This document shows, piece after piece, positions 17,940 through 27,891 of a stretch of DNA of 64,000 bases. The stretch is taken from the NCBI GenBank assembly GCA_016932575.1, contig JAFGCO010000036.1, positions 39,228-103,227 of the forward strand, written 5' to 3'. The translations under genes were made by a program, and so were the position numbers. Below the pieces are notes generated by a model. That model made no database searches, had not been told where the DNA came from, and saw nothing but the letters and a program-made list of their open reading frames with translations. Each line of letters opens with the position of its first letter. Position 1 is the stretch's first letter. Source of the DNA: a bacterium. Its GTDB lineage: Bacteria; Zhuqueibacterota; QNDG01; JAFGCO01.

Positions 17940-20900
17940 ATGGCGAGAAAAACACATTGGATATTTTGGGCGACCTTCCTGTTTTTCACCATTGTCATTC
18001 AGGCCGGCAATACCGGAAAAGTACGGGGAGTGGTCACCGATGCCAATACCGGAGATCCTTTGATCGGCGCCAATATTGTCATTGAAAACACCATATTCGG
18101 TGCAGCGGCCGACATGGACGGGAAATACATCATATTGAACATTCCTCCCGGCAATTATGCTGTCCGTGCAACCATGATTGGGTACAACAGCCTTCGCGTC
18201 GAAAATGTCAATGTATCTGTAGATTTTACCACTGACCTCGATATCGAATTAACCACAACCATATTGGAGAGCGGTGAAACAGTTACAGTGACAGCTGAGC
18301 GTCCCATGGTGGTCAGAGACCTGACTGCGACGACTGCTGTCGTTGGTGCCGAAGAAATCGAAGCCCTGCCGGTCACTGAAGTCGGAGAAGCCATTGAACT
18401 GCAGGCAGGTCTGGTAAAAGATGCCGGCGGAGGTATTCATGTACGCGGGGGTCGAAGCGGTGAAATCAGCTACTGGATCGACGGGATTCCGGTGACAGAT
18501 GTCTATGACGGCGGTACTGTGGTGGATGTGAATAAAAATATGGTTCAGGAACTTCAGGTTGTCAGCGGTGCATTCAATGCGGAGTACGGACAGGCCATGT
18601 CCGGAATAGTGAATATTACAACCAAGGAAGGGAGCAATGCTTTCGGCGGTTCATTCTCCACATATTTCGGGGATTATCTGAGCAGACACAATCATATTTT
18701 TACAGGCATCGATGAATTCAGCCCCACGGCCATTCGAAATGTTGAAGGTGGCCTGCACGGCCCCATCATCCCAGGCAAACTCTTTTTCTATGTCAATGCC
18801 CGCGACATTTACTTTGACGGATGGCTGCATGGCCGACGTAATTACAATCCCGGTGCAGTCACCACGTCATTCAGTATGATTCCTGAATATGAAATAGAAA
18901 AACAATATCCAGATCGTGTATTAAGAGATTATGAAAGCTTCGCTAATTTTACAGGATATTATGACGATCTGTTTAAGGTACAATGGAACGATACCAGTTA
19001 TTCATTCATTGAAACAAAAAATCTTGAAGAATATATGCTGACAAATGGATTAAAAAGGGAACAAATCGACTCGGTCAAGCATTACAGCCTCGCCTATATC
19101 CATGGTTCAGAAGCCCTGTTGGATTCATTTATTACCATGTTTAATACCGATGAACTGGATTCTGCGGATTTCAGTGAGGCATACCAACAATTAAGAAACA
19201 ATCATAAAGATGGCAAGGGTGATCAGAAAATTATTCCCATGAACTGGAACCGGAAACGCTATTTTCAGGGCAAGCTGATTTACAGACTGACCCCTGCGAT
19301 CAAGCTCTCATACAATTATATCATGGACAATGTGGAATATGAGGATTATGATTTTAATTACTCGTTGAATCCTGACGGCAATCTGAACCGTTTCCGCGAC
19401 GGCCAGACCCACATTTTTCAGATCACACACACCCTGAGTGCGAGCACGTTTTATAATCTGGGTATTTCACAATTCACCAAGGAATACAGCCACCATACTT
19501 ATGATAAAATGAATGATTCACTGTATGTTCATCCCTTTCTAGAGCTTCAATTGCCCTACAGCTTTAAAACAGGCGGCACCAACAATTCCTGGTTTCACAG
19601 AAAAACCAATACACTTTTAACAAAACTCGACATCACCAGCCAGATAACAAAAACGCACCAAGTCAAAGCCGGAGCAGAATGGCGTCAATACAAGGTCTCT
19701 CAGAAAGATATCACATTAAGACCGGTGGAGATACAATCCAGTATAAACCTGATATTCGACAGTCCGTATATCGACACCCGAATTATGGATGAAAGCACCA
19801 TTTACAACAGCGCCTATCAGCATGAACCCGCTGAAATTTCAGCATATATCCAGGACAAAATGGAATTTAAGAACATGATTGTAAACCTCGGTGTTCGTGC
19901 GGATTATTTTAATCCGGATGGTATCGTCCTGAATGACGAAAGCGATCCCAGCATCTATAATCCCATCAAGCCTTCAAATCTGTACCGTGATATTGGATCG
20001 GACGGTATACCGGGCACCTTCGATCCGGACGGCACGGAAGGAAACGGGCGCATGGATCCGGGTGAGCCGGGGGTCACTCTGCAGGAACGACAGACTTACT
20101 GGTACAAAAAGGCTTCCTCAAAACTGCAGATCAGCCCCAGGCTGGGTATCAGTTTTCCGGTGACCGAAAGAGGCATTTTTCACTTTTCATATGGTCACTT
20201 TTTCCAGATTCCCCGATTTGAACGACTCTATCAGAATCCGGATTTCGAACTGGAAGACGGAACCGGAAACGTGGGCGTCATTGGCAACGCCGATCTGAAA
20301 CCGGAACAGACCATAAGCGGAGAAATCGGATTGCAGCAACAGCTCACCGAAGACATTGCCGTATCTTTAACGGGATATTTCCGGGACATCCGGGATCTGG
20401 CCGGAACCCGTGCCGAAGAAATCGAGCTTTTCGGAGGATCCGCCCGTTACAGTAAAATGGTGAACAGTGATTTCGGAATGATCAAAGGATTGACCTTTGC
20501 CGTGAACAAGCGTTTATCCCAAAACTGGGCAGCTACTCTGGATTATACGCTTCAGACCGCATCGGGCAGCAACTCAGATCCTGAAGCCGCGAGAAACGCT
20601 CTGGAAGGCGGTTCTTTACCGGAAGTCCAGTTTACACCGCTGGACTGGGACCAGAAACATACAGTGAACGCGTCCTTTACCTACGCAAGCAAAACATGGG
20701 GCACCAGCATCATTGCCCAGTGGGGCAGCGGTCTCCCCTATACGCCGCGTCGCTCAGAAGATATTTCTGCCCTTTTAACAAACAGCCAGAGAAAGCCTGC
20801 TTCCTTTAACATGGATTTACGCGCCTATAAAGACTTTAATATTGGTCCGGGGAAGCTCACTTTCTTCTGCCGTATTCTGAATGTATTTGACAATTTAAAT

Positions 20901-21095
20901 GAAATCAATGTCTACGAAGATACAGGACGCGCTGGCTTTACCACGGATCAGCGAGTCGCTGAAGCCACCAATCCGACTGAGTCAATCAACACATTAAAGG
21001 CGTGGTATACCAATCCCACCCACTATTCGGAGCCCCGTCGTATTGAAGCGGGTCTTTCATATACCATTGATTCAATTTCCTTTGCAAAGAGGTGA
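17940..21095 (+). CDS. TonB-dependent outer-membrane receptor with carboxypeptidase-regulatory-like domain
   Basis: About 1051 residues. ATG 17940 follows GGAG by six bases; an upstream in-frame TTG at 17928 is less likely. After a signal peptide (about 1-24) comes a CarboxypepD_reg-like Ig domain ('GKVRGVVTDANTGDPLIGANI', about 25-105), then a plug domain with 'VHVRGGRSGEISYWIDGIPV' and 'NAEYGQAMSGIVNITTKEG', then a long beta-barrel. A small 'DPDGTEGNGRMDPGEPG' loop resembles calcium motifs also found in the next gene. SusC/Calditrichota-style receptors of this layout import oligosaccharides or other large ligands with TonB energy. It is the second gene of the LacI-controlled operon; the next gene starts 3 bases after its stop. 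Confidence 0.9.
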   Translation: MARKTHWIFWATFLFFTIVIQAGNTGKVRGVVTDANTGDPLIGANIVIENTIFGAAADMDGKYIILNIPPGNYAVRATMIGYNSLRVENVNVSVDFTTDLDIELTTTILESGETVTVTAERPMVVRDLTATTAVVGAEEIEALPVTEVGEAIELQAGLVKDAGGGIHVRGGRSGEISYWIDGIPVTDVYDGGTVVDVNKNMVQELQVVSGAFNAEYGQAMSGIVNITTKEGSNAFGGSFSTYFGDYLSRHNHIFTGIDEFSPTAIRNVEGGLHGPIIPGKLFFYVNARDIYFDGWLHGRRNYNPGAVTTSFSMIPEYEIEKQYPDRVLRDYESFANFTGYYDDLFKVQWNDTSYSFIETKNLEEYMLTNGLKREQIDSVKHYSLAYIHGSEALLDSFITMFNTDELDSADFSEAYQQLRNNHKDGKGDQKIIPMNWNRKRYFQGKLIYRLTPAIKLSYNYIMDNVEYEDYDFNYSLNPDGNLNRFRDGQTHIFQITHTLSASTFYNLGISQFTKEYSHHTYDKMNDSLYVHPFLELQLPYSFKTGGTNNSWFHRKTNTLLTKLDITSQITKTHQVKAGAEWRQYKVSQKDITLRPVEIQSSINLIFDSPYIDTRIMDESTIYNSAYQHEPAEISAYIQDKMEFKNMIVNLGVRADYFNPDGIVLNDESDPSIYNPIKPSNLYRDIGSDGIPGTFDPDGTEGNGRMDPGEPGVTLQERQTYWYKKASSKLQISPRLGISFPVTERGIFHFSYGHFFQIPRFERLYQNPDFELEDGTGNVGVIGNADLKPEQTISGEIGLQQQLTEDIAVSLTGYFRDIRDLAGTRAEEIELFGGSARYSKMVNSDFGMIKGLTFAVNKRLSQNWAATLDYTLQTASGSNSDPEAARNALEGGSLPEVQFTPLDWDQKHTVNASFTYASKTWGTSIIAQWGSGLPYTPRRSEDISALLTNSQRKPASFNMDLRAYKDFNIGPGKLTFFCRILNVFDNLNEINVYEDTGRAGFTTDQRVAEATNPTESINTLKAWYTNPTHYSEPRRIEAGLSYTIDSISFAKR

Positions 21096-21098
21096 ACA

Positions 21099-24000
21099 AT
21101 GCGTTTGCTGAAAAATATCTTATTGAATAAAAAAATCAATAAAAGGGGATTCCCGTTCAGGCAGAAATTGAAATACGGTTCATTGGGATTCCTGATCTGT
21201 TTTTTGACCTCGTCGGTGCTGATTTTTGCTCAAAGCGGCCGGGAGTACCGCCGGTCTGCCATTATGCGGGGCAACCTGGTAAAAACCGTATTTGGTAACT
21301 GGGGTGTGATCGGACAGCCTGCTTCAGCAGGTGCCCGGGGAGCCTGGATTTATGAAAACAATGGATATATCGGTGACGTAAGCCCGATGGTAGGCGCAGA
21401 AATTTTAACAGAAGACGATCTGGAATTTCATTCTGTGGTTGTGTGCCCGGTCAGCCGGCCGACCCGTCAGTCTGAAGTATCCCCCGAAGGAAAGGCCTGG
21501 GGATTTGAGCCTATCGCCGGTTATTTCGATGAAACCCAGGAAAGCATCGCTTTATACAGCGATCCCAAATCATGGCCTCCGTACTGGCCCGACCGTCAGG
21601 ATGATCCGGAAGATCCGGGCTGGTCCGGTTCCTGGAATGGATTTCGGGGAAAACTGACAACTGCCTCGGAGGAATGCTATTTTCTCATGAACGATCAGAA
21701 TGACACTGAATTTAATGTCGCCAATAACAATCAATGGGGTGTTGCATTCAAGCCGGACTCCACAGACTTGAGCCGAAATGGTCTGGGTCTTGAGGTCAAG
21801 GTGCGTGGCATGCAGTGGCCCGATTTTCTGGCCCAGGATTGTATTTTCTGGCTTTATGAAATTACCAATACCAGCACGACCGACTACAGCAAAGTGGTTT
21901 TTGGTATGCTTGTCGGTACTTACCTGGGCGTCACTTCAACCGAAGATTATCGCGAATATGATGATGACTATTCCTTTTTTGATGTGGAAAAAGATCTCAC
22001 CTACACCGGTGACTTTGATGATAACGCTGCCCGAAATCCTTTGTGGCAGGGAGAAGTCGGGGTGGTCGGATATGCATTTTTGGAAAGCCCGGGCAACCCG
22101 TATGATGGTATCGACAATGATGGTGATGCGGATGAAAATCCTCTGTTTCCTTCAACAGCGCCTTTTTTTGTGGAAGAAGATTTTCTTCCAAGAATCCTGA
22201 AATCCGGCGACAAGCTGGTGTTAATCAATCAGGATTATGAAAGGCAAGTGGTCACTTTATCTGCCCGGGACAGCACGGCATTCACCACACTGGGCATGCG
22301 TCAGCCGATCTGGATTAAACCAGATGAAACCGAAGTGGCAGAGGGCAATGTATTGACAGAGGATGGTTCGGAATATATTAATCCAAATGCCTATGACGGT
22401 ATAGATAACGATTTCGACGGTTTGATTGATGAAAATTTCTATCTGCATTACCGTCAAATCAGAAAGGATCAGGACGGCAATGTACTGATTGACAAGCTGG
22501 CGCCGGTCCGGTACATAAATTATATTGATGGATTGGGAATGAGCGACCTTCTGATCGATGAGAAACGCAACGACGGCATTGACAATGACGGAGACTGGAA
22601 TCCCGAATTTGACGATATCGGAGCCGATGGACTGATCGGGACCAATGACCGGGGTGAAGGAGACGGCGTGCCTACGACCGGTGAACCGAATTTCGATGCC
22701 ACGGATGTTGATGAATCGGATCAGATTGGTTTAACCAGCTTTGAATATTTCACACCGGCAGGTGAATTTGCTATGGCCGATGATGAAGAATTATGGGGAC
22801 GTCTGTCTCCGGGATTTTTTGATGTGCCTGCGTCTATCGTTAACAACAAACCGATCCAGGGGGAAGATGGTGATTTTATTTACGGTTCAGGCTACTTTCC
22901 CCTGCCCGCCGGCGAGAAACAGCGATTTTCTCTGGCTCTGGTTTATGGTGAAGGGGGCGGCCCGGAAGTGGATATCGACGACCTGCTGAAAAACCGTGAG
23001 ACCGTGCAACAGATTTATGACAGTGACTATAATTTTCCTCCACCGCCTGACCGGCCGACATTGACTGCAGTACCCGGAGACGGCCGGGTGACATTATACT
23101 GGGATCGTAAAGCAGAAGACTCATTTGATCCGGTATTGAAAGAATACGATTTCGAAGGATATAAAATCTACAAAGCCACGGATCAAAACTTTAATGAGGT
23201 CTTTAAAATCACAGATGCGGATGGTAGATCCATCGCCTATCAGCCGTTGAAACAATTTGACATTAAAAATGAAGTGGAAGGTTATTTCAGAGCCGGAGAC
23301 GACCTTTACCAGGACAGCCGAGGTGCCAGTTTTTACCTGGGGAACAATTCAGGACTCAAGCATACATTTGTGGATGAAGATGTGGAAAACGGACACCGGT
23401 ATTTTTACGCACTGGTTGCCTATGACCGCGGAAACGCAGATATGGATATATTTCCCAAGGAAAACAGCAAACGGATCGATATCATGCCTACCGGTGAAAT
23501 CCGGACATTTCAAAACACGGCACAGGTGATACCCAATGGCCAGGTATTGGGATATGAACCGCCCGAAGGAAGCGTCCTGCTCTTTGCAGACGGAACAGCC
23601 ATGGGAACCGGCAGGGTGTATTCCCTGGTCGTAGACGAAACTGCCCAAACCGGACATCAATATCAGCTGGAATTTTGGGACACCTCCAATGATGGTGTGG
23701 ATAATAACAACAATTGGGATGTGTTTACAGACGACGTAGGGAGTGATGGAAAGCCGGACACCAATGACCCGGATGGATCAGAACAAAACGGCCTGCCTGA
23801 TTCCGGCGAACCGAATCTGGATGCGAATGATCCTGAAGAATACTTTGTGCCCATCACCACATCTTATTCGGTTCGGGATATCAGCGGCACACTTGAAACT
23901 TTCACTGCACGGGATACAATCGTTGTAACCCTGAATAATCAGCACCTCATTGAAGGAACTGTGATCGTAGAAGACGCTATGGGCAATACTGTGGATCCGT

Positions 24001-25013
24001 CGGATTATATTCTGAATCTGGAAAACGGCAAGATTCAGGGCAGCAGATCCGGATCGCTCCGATATGGAGATACCTATTCAATCCGTTATCAATATTATCC
24101 CGTATTCTGCAGTAAAAACATAGAAAAAAATCCATATAAAAATGAGACGGTAGATACGGATATTTTTGACGGACTCAGTATTTCATTTAACAATCACTGG
24201 AATATTGAAATTGACACGCTGAATTCCGGCTGGACCGATTCTGAGCGGATTTACAGCTATACCTTCCGGATTATCGACACCAAAGTCGGCGCTGATCGTC
24301 TTTTGGGTCTGAAACATCCCTCGGATTACCGCATTGAATTTTGCGATAATATATGTGATACTTCACTGGCCAAACCTGAATTTTTTGTTCCGGCTGTTCC
24401 TGTGAATTTTAAAATTTATAATATCACCGATAGCCGCTATCTGGATTTCTTCTTTATTGATCTGGACAACAACCGAAAATTGTCTCCCTATGATGAAATT
24501 ATTCTGCTGGAACCGGGCAATAACAGTGAAATGATCTATACGTGGGATATCTTTTTCACGGAACGTAAGGATCGGACTTTTAATTTTCATACAGGAGATA
24601 CCCTGACCATTGCCATGAAAAAACCGTTCAGACGGGGGGATGTGTTCACATTTCAATCATATAAACCGACTGTAACGACCGTAGAAAAAAATGAACTGGA
24701 CAATATACGTGTGGTTCCAAATCCCTATGTGGTGGCGACAAGTCATGAACTGCCGCTGCCCCCCGCCATTACGAGCGGCAGAGGCACGCGAAAAATTGAT
24801 TTTATCCATCTTCCTGTGGATGCGACTGTTCGGATTTTTACAGTACGGGGAGAGCATGTCCGGACTCTTGAAACGGTCACGGATATACATAATGGAACCG
24901 TATCCTGGGATATGAAAACAAAAGAAAATCTTGATATAGCGGCGGGTATTTATTTTTATGTGGTTGAATCAAAAATCGGGAACAAGAGCGGTAAAATTGC
25001 TATTATCAAGTAA
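21099..25013 (+). CDS. Large secreted protein with calcium-type DGxDNDxD repeats, Fn3 domain and C-terminal sorting-like domain
   Basis: 1304 residues. The Shine-Dalgarno sequence (AGAGGTGA) overlaps the stop of the receptor gene. A hydrophobic segment near residues 27-46 is the likely signal anchor. Four acidic motifs resemble thrombospondin type 3 or dockerin-like calcium loops: 'YDGIDNDGDADENP', 'YDGIDNDFDGLIDENF', 'NDGIDNDGDWNPEFDDIGAD' and 'NDGVDNNNNWDVFTDDVGSD'. A fibronectin type III-like domain ('PTLTAVPGDGRVTLYWD') begins near residue 655. The C-terminus ('VVPNPYVVATSHE...' to 'GKIAIIK') is a variant sorting-like domain. Its position directly after the receptor suggests a surface partner, in the way SusD-type proteins partner SusC, but it is not a recognisable SusD. 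Confidence 0.75.
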   Translation: MRLLKNILLNKKINKRGFPFRQKLKYGSLGFLICFLTSSVLIFAQSGREYRRSAIMRGNLVKTVFGNWGVIGQPASAGARGAWIYENNGYIGDVSPMVGAEILTEDDLEFHSVVVCPVSRPTRQSEVSPEGKAWGFEPIAGYFDETQESIALYSDPKSWPPYWPDRQDDPEDPGWSGSWNGFRGKLTTASEECYFLMNDQNDTEFNVANNNQWGVAFKPDSTDLSRNGLGLEVKVRGMQWPDFLAQDCIFWLYEITNTSTTDYSKVVFGMLVGTYLGVTSTEDYREYDDDYSFFDVEKDLTYTGDFDDNAARNPLWQGEVGVVGYAFLESPGNPYDGIDNDGDADENPLFPSTAPFFVEEDFLPRILKSGDKLVLINQDYERQVVTLSARDSTAFTTLGMRQPIWIKPDETEVAEGNVLTEDGSEYINPNAYDGIDNDFDGLIDENFYLHYRQIRKDQDGNVLIDKLAPVRYINYIDGLGMSDLLIDEKRNDGIDNDGDWNPEFDDIGADGLIGTNDRGEGDGVPTTGEPNFDATDVDESDQIGLTSFEYFTPAGEFAMADDEELWGRLSPGFFDVPASIVNNKPIQGEDGDFIYGSGYFPLPAGEKQRFSLALVYGEGGGPEVDIDDLLKNRETVQQIYDSDYNFPPPPDRPTLTAVPGDGRVTLYWDRKAEDSFDPVLKEYDFEGYKIYKATDQNFNEVFKITDADGRSIAYQPLKQFDIKNEVEGYFRAGDDLYQDSRGASFYLGNNSGLKHTFVDEDVENGHRYFYALVAYDRGNADMDIFPKENSKRIDIMPTGEIRTFQNTAQVIPNGQVLGYEPPEGSVLLFADGTAMGTGRVYSLVVDETAQTGHQYQLEFWDTSNDGVDNNNNWDVFTDDVGSDGKPDTNDPDGSEQNGLPDSGEPNLDANDPEEYFVPITTSYSVRDISGTLETFTARDTIVVTLNNQHLIEGTVIVEDAMGNTVDPSDYILNLENGKIQGSRSGSLRYGDTYSIRYQYYPVFCSKNIEKNPYKNETVDTDIFDGLSISFNNHWNIEIDTLNSGWTDSERIYSYTFRIIDTKVGADRLLGLKHPSDYRIEFCDNICDTSLAKPEFFVPAVPVNFKIYNITDSRYLDFFFIDLDNNRKLSPYDEIILLEPGNNSEMIYTWDIFFTERKDRTFNFHTGDTLTIAMKKPFRRGDVFTFQSYKPTVTTVEKNELDNIRVVPNPYVVATSHELPLPPAITSGRGTRKIDFIHLPVDATVRIFTVRGEHVRTLETVTDIHNGTVSWDMKTKENLDIAAGIYFYVVESKIGNKSGKIAIIK

Positions 25014-25030
25014 TCGTTGTGGAGTCAATC

Positions 25031-26050
25031 ATGAAAAAAATGAATACATTAAAAAGCCTGATTCTTATTCTGACTGCATTCGCCGGCCTTCATGCACAGT
25101 CGAAGGTGGGAACCACAGCTGTTCCGTTTCTCGGAATCAGTGTCGGACCCCGGGCCACAGCGATGGGCAGTGCATTTACCGCCATGACTTCAGACGCAAC
25201 ATCGATTTATTATAATCCCGGCAGTTTTGTACAGAATCCGAAATCCCAGGTTTATGTGGCCCATACAGACTGGCTGGTTAACACTTCGCTCAACTGGGCA
25301 GGCCTGTCGTTTAAACTCAATCCATCGAACGCAATCGGTATCAGTGTCACTCAGCTCAATTACGGTGAGGATGAACGTGTGACTACTGTCACCCAGCCCG
25401 AAGGCACTGGAGAAAAATGGGGTGCATCCGATTTGTGCGCTGCCCTTTCATACAGCCGCCTTTTGACAGACCGTTTTTCTATCGGCGGAAGTGTGAAATA
25501 TATACAGCAGACCATATGGAATGAACACGCCACGGCATTCGCTTTGGATGTCGGATTGCTGTTTGTGACGCAGTTCAATGATATGCGTCTCGGGATGAGT
25601 ATTTCAAATTTCGGCACTGATATGCAGATGGAGGGAAAGGATCTGTTAAAACAGGTGGATCTGGACCCGGAAACCATCGGGCATAATGAAACCATTGTCT
25701 CCAGACTGAAAACCGAAACCTGGCCCCTGCCCCTGCTTTTCCGGGTGGGTTTGGCCATGGATATTTTTAGTATGGGCCAGACCAAATTAACTCTGGCGGC
25801 TGATGCTCTGCGCCCGAGTGATAATACCGAAATCATCAATACAGGAGCTGAACTTGGGCTGGCCAAAATGGTTTTTTTCCGGGCAGGATATAAATCCCTG
25901 TTACGCAAAGAAAGTGAAGAAGGCCTGACGTTTGGGGCAGGTTTCCGTGTCAATGTTCCGAATATGATGGTTATGGATATCGATTATACATGGGCGGACT
26001 TCGGACTCTTTGAAACCATTCAGATGTTTGCAGTTGGCATTCAATTTTAA
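25031..26050 (+). CDS. PorV/PorQ-like outer-membrane beta-barrel protein (UPF0164 type)
   Basis: 339 residues from ATG 25031, six bases after GGAG; a GTG at 25019 in the same frame is less likely. A signal peptide is followed by 'VGTTAVPFLGISVGPRATAMG', then 'DATSIYYNPG', the family signature. The rest has alternating beta-strand character and ends in an aromatic residue (IQF), as outer-membrane barrels do. PorV homologues help deliver T9SS cargo to the cell surface; UPF0164 members also occur next to TonB receptors. In this operon it could hold or export the next gene product, which carries a T9SS tail. Confidence 0.85.
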   Translation: MKKMNTLKSLILILTAFAGLHAQSKVGTTAVPFLGISVGPRATAMGSAFTAMTSDATSIYYNPGSFVQNPKSQVYVAHTDWLVNTSLNWAGLSFKLNPSNAIGISVTQLNYGEDERVTTVTQPEGTGEKWGASDLCAALSYSRLLTDRFSIGGSVKYIQQTIWNEHATAFALDVGLLFVTQFNDMRLGMSISNFGTDMQMEGKDLLKQVDLDPETIGHNETIVSRLKTETWPLPLLFRVGLAMDIFSMGQTKLTLAADALRPSDNTEIINTGAELGLAKMVFFRAGYKSLLRKESEEGLTFGAGFRVNVPNMMVMDIDYTWADFGLFETIQMFAVGIQF

Positions 26051-26078
26051 ATATTAAAAATATTTAAGGAGGTCATTA

Positions 26079-27734
26079 ATGAAAAAAATGATTTTTGCGC
26101 TGTTGATGCTGGTCATTCCTCTCTCTACAGCATATTCCCAGAATCAGGCCACATGGGAACCATCCGATCCTGATTTCGGAGACACATTGACAATCACGTT
26201 TGATCCGTCTTTGAGTGCTCTGATCGGAACGGATGCCCAGAATGTCAAGTTGCACTGGGGTATCAATGAGGGAAGTCACGGGGATTGGAATCCCCCTCCC
26301 GAAACCATCTGGCCCGAAGGAAGCGTACTGTGGAATGACGCCAAGGCGATCCAGTCCCCTATGGTTAAAACCGAAGACGGCAAATGGACGCTGGTAATTG
26401 CTACAGAAGACACAATTCGGACGATCCATTTTGTAGTGACTGATGGCACCCACTGGGACAATAACAGCGGCTCCAACTGGGATGTCTATTTCGGAGGTCT
26501 CGGCCCGCCACCCAAAGTCCATTCGCATACAGTGACACTGGAGATTTTAGTGGATATGAGCCAGGCTATTCGAACGCGTGGATTCTCCTACGGAGACACA
26601 CTTGAAATGCAGTGCGGTTTTTTTGATACGGCCAGTGAGGTTTTTATTATTCCTCTCGAACGACAAGGTTTCTCAAGCGTCTACGCCGGAAGCGACACGA
26701 TTCGAACCACGCTTCAGGACACGCTCGACTATTCGTACTTCGCCATCAAAAACGGAACACGCAACTGGGAAGTCTTTTTCAATTTCGATTATCATGATCC
26801 GACCAATTCCGAAGCGCAGCGCCGCAGGATAAAACTCCGAAGATGGACCCAGGCTGTTGTGGACACCGCTAAAAACAATACAGATCCGCATCGCGTGCCT
26901 TTCTTCAGGAATCTGAATGTATTGGCCCGGGATGTCCTTGTGACCCTGGAATGTGATGTCCGCCCCGCATATTACCATTTGATGCTCGGCGGCGATCCTC
27001 TGGAGGACATTCAGCCGGGCGGAAGCGGCGATGGTCTGACCATTATCAATCCTGAAGAAGTGCTTGATCTGGGACTGGCCGTGAACGGACCGATTACAGG
27101 CTCCTGGAGTAATGATGTGGGGCCCGACTGGGGCGCTCATCTTATGGATCTGGATAATAAACGCATGTATGATGACGGCACACATGGAGACGCTTTCGCC
27201 GGCGATACAATCTTCACTGCACAATTTCAGTTTTACAAAGACAGTGCGGATGTCGTGGGACAGGAATTCAAATTTGGCATAGGCGGCGGTGATAATGAAA
27301 GCGGTTTCGGTAACAATCACGTTGAAAATATCGACGATTTTGAACCCACTGCCACGATCGAAGCCCAGTTCGGGAGTATATATCCTGTTTTTTATTCGGA
27401 ATGGGATTACGACAACCGCACGATTACTTCAGTTGAATTTGAGCACGGATCGCCTTATACACATATCCTCAACCAGAACTATCCCAATCCGTTTAATCCA
27501 GGCACCACGCTGAAATTTACTTTGCCCAAAGCAGAAAAAGTCTCTCTGCGTATCTATAATGCACGCGGTGAAGTCATTGCCTCGTTATTGGATCACCGGA
27601 TGCCGGCCGGTTCTCACACCGTGAGCTGGAATGGGCTCAGCGATTACGGACAGCAGGTCAGTACTGGTATTTATCTATGCCGGTTCCAGGCAGGCAAATT
27701 TACAAAAACCATGAAAATGATGATGATGAAATAA
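26079..27734 (+). CDS. Secreted starch-binding-like (CBM25/26-type) protein with T9SS sorting domain
   Basis: 551 residues. AAGGAGG (26066-26072) sits six bases before the ATG. After a signal peptide (1-20), residues ~21-148 resemble a starch-binding module of the CBM25/26 type ('LHWGINEGSHGDWNPPPE' and 'VTDGTHWDNNSGSNWDVYF'). A second, more divergent copy lies at ~150-270 ('FAIKNGTRNWEVFFNFDYHD'). Residues ~285-455 are not recognised. The end is a T9SS type A domain ('NYPNPFNPGTTLKF' to 'KTMKMMMMK'). No catalytic domain is visible. It is the last gene of the LacI operon, and its modules are the best clue that the operon handles an alpha-glucan; that substrate remains an inference. Confidence 0.75.
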   Translation: MKKMIFALLMLVIPLSTAYSQNQATWEPSDPDFGDTLTITFDPSLSALIGTDAQNVKLHWGINEGSHGDWNPPPETIWPEGSVLWNDAKAIQSPMVKTEDGKWTLVIATEDTIRTIHFVVTDGTHWDNNSGSNWDVYFGGLGPPPKVHSHTVTLEILVDMSQAIRTRGFSYGDTLEMQCGFFDTASEVFIIPLERQGFSSVYAGSDTIRTTLQDTLDYSYFAIKNGTRNWEVFFNFDYHDPTNSEAQRRRIKLRRWTQAVVDTAKNNTDPHRVPFFRNLNVLARDVLVTLECDVRPAYYHLMLGGDPLEDIQPGGSGDGLTIINPEEVLDLGLAVNGPITGSWSNDVGPDWGAHLMDLDNKRMYDDGTHGDAFAGDTIFTAQFQFYKDSADVVGQEFKFGIGGGDNESGFGNNHVENIDDFEPTATIEAQFGSIYPVFYSEWDYDNRTITSVEFEHGSPYTHILNQNYPNPFNPGTTLKFTLPKAEKVSLRIYNARGEVIASLLDHRMPAGSHTVSWNGLSDYGQQVSTGIYLCRFQAGKFTKTMKMMMMK

Positions 27735-27776
27735 CCCCTCTCAAGTTATCCCATCCTCCACATCTTCATTTTTACA

Positions 27777-27817
27777 GGGGAGAAGTGATAATTTGCTTCT
27801 CCCCTTCTTTTTTTTAT
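27777..27817 (+). terminator. Intrinsic terminator of the LacI-receptor operon
   Basis: A perfect 9-bp stem (GGGGAGAAG / CTTCTCCCC) with a 10-base loop, followed by a T-rich run. It lies 43 bases after the last stop codon and is oriented for plus-strand transcripts only. Confidence 0.9.
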
Positions 27818-27891
27818 TTTTGAATTTTAAAATGAACTTTAAGTACATGCGTAGTATCGAATATTCTTCACCCAGGGAGGGATACAAACAG

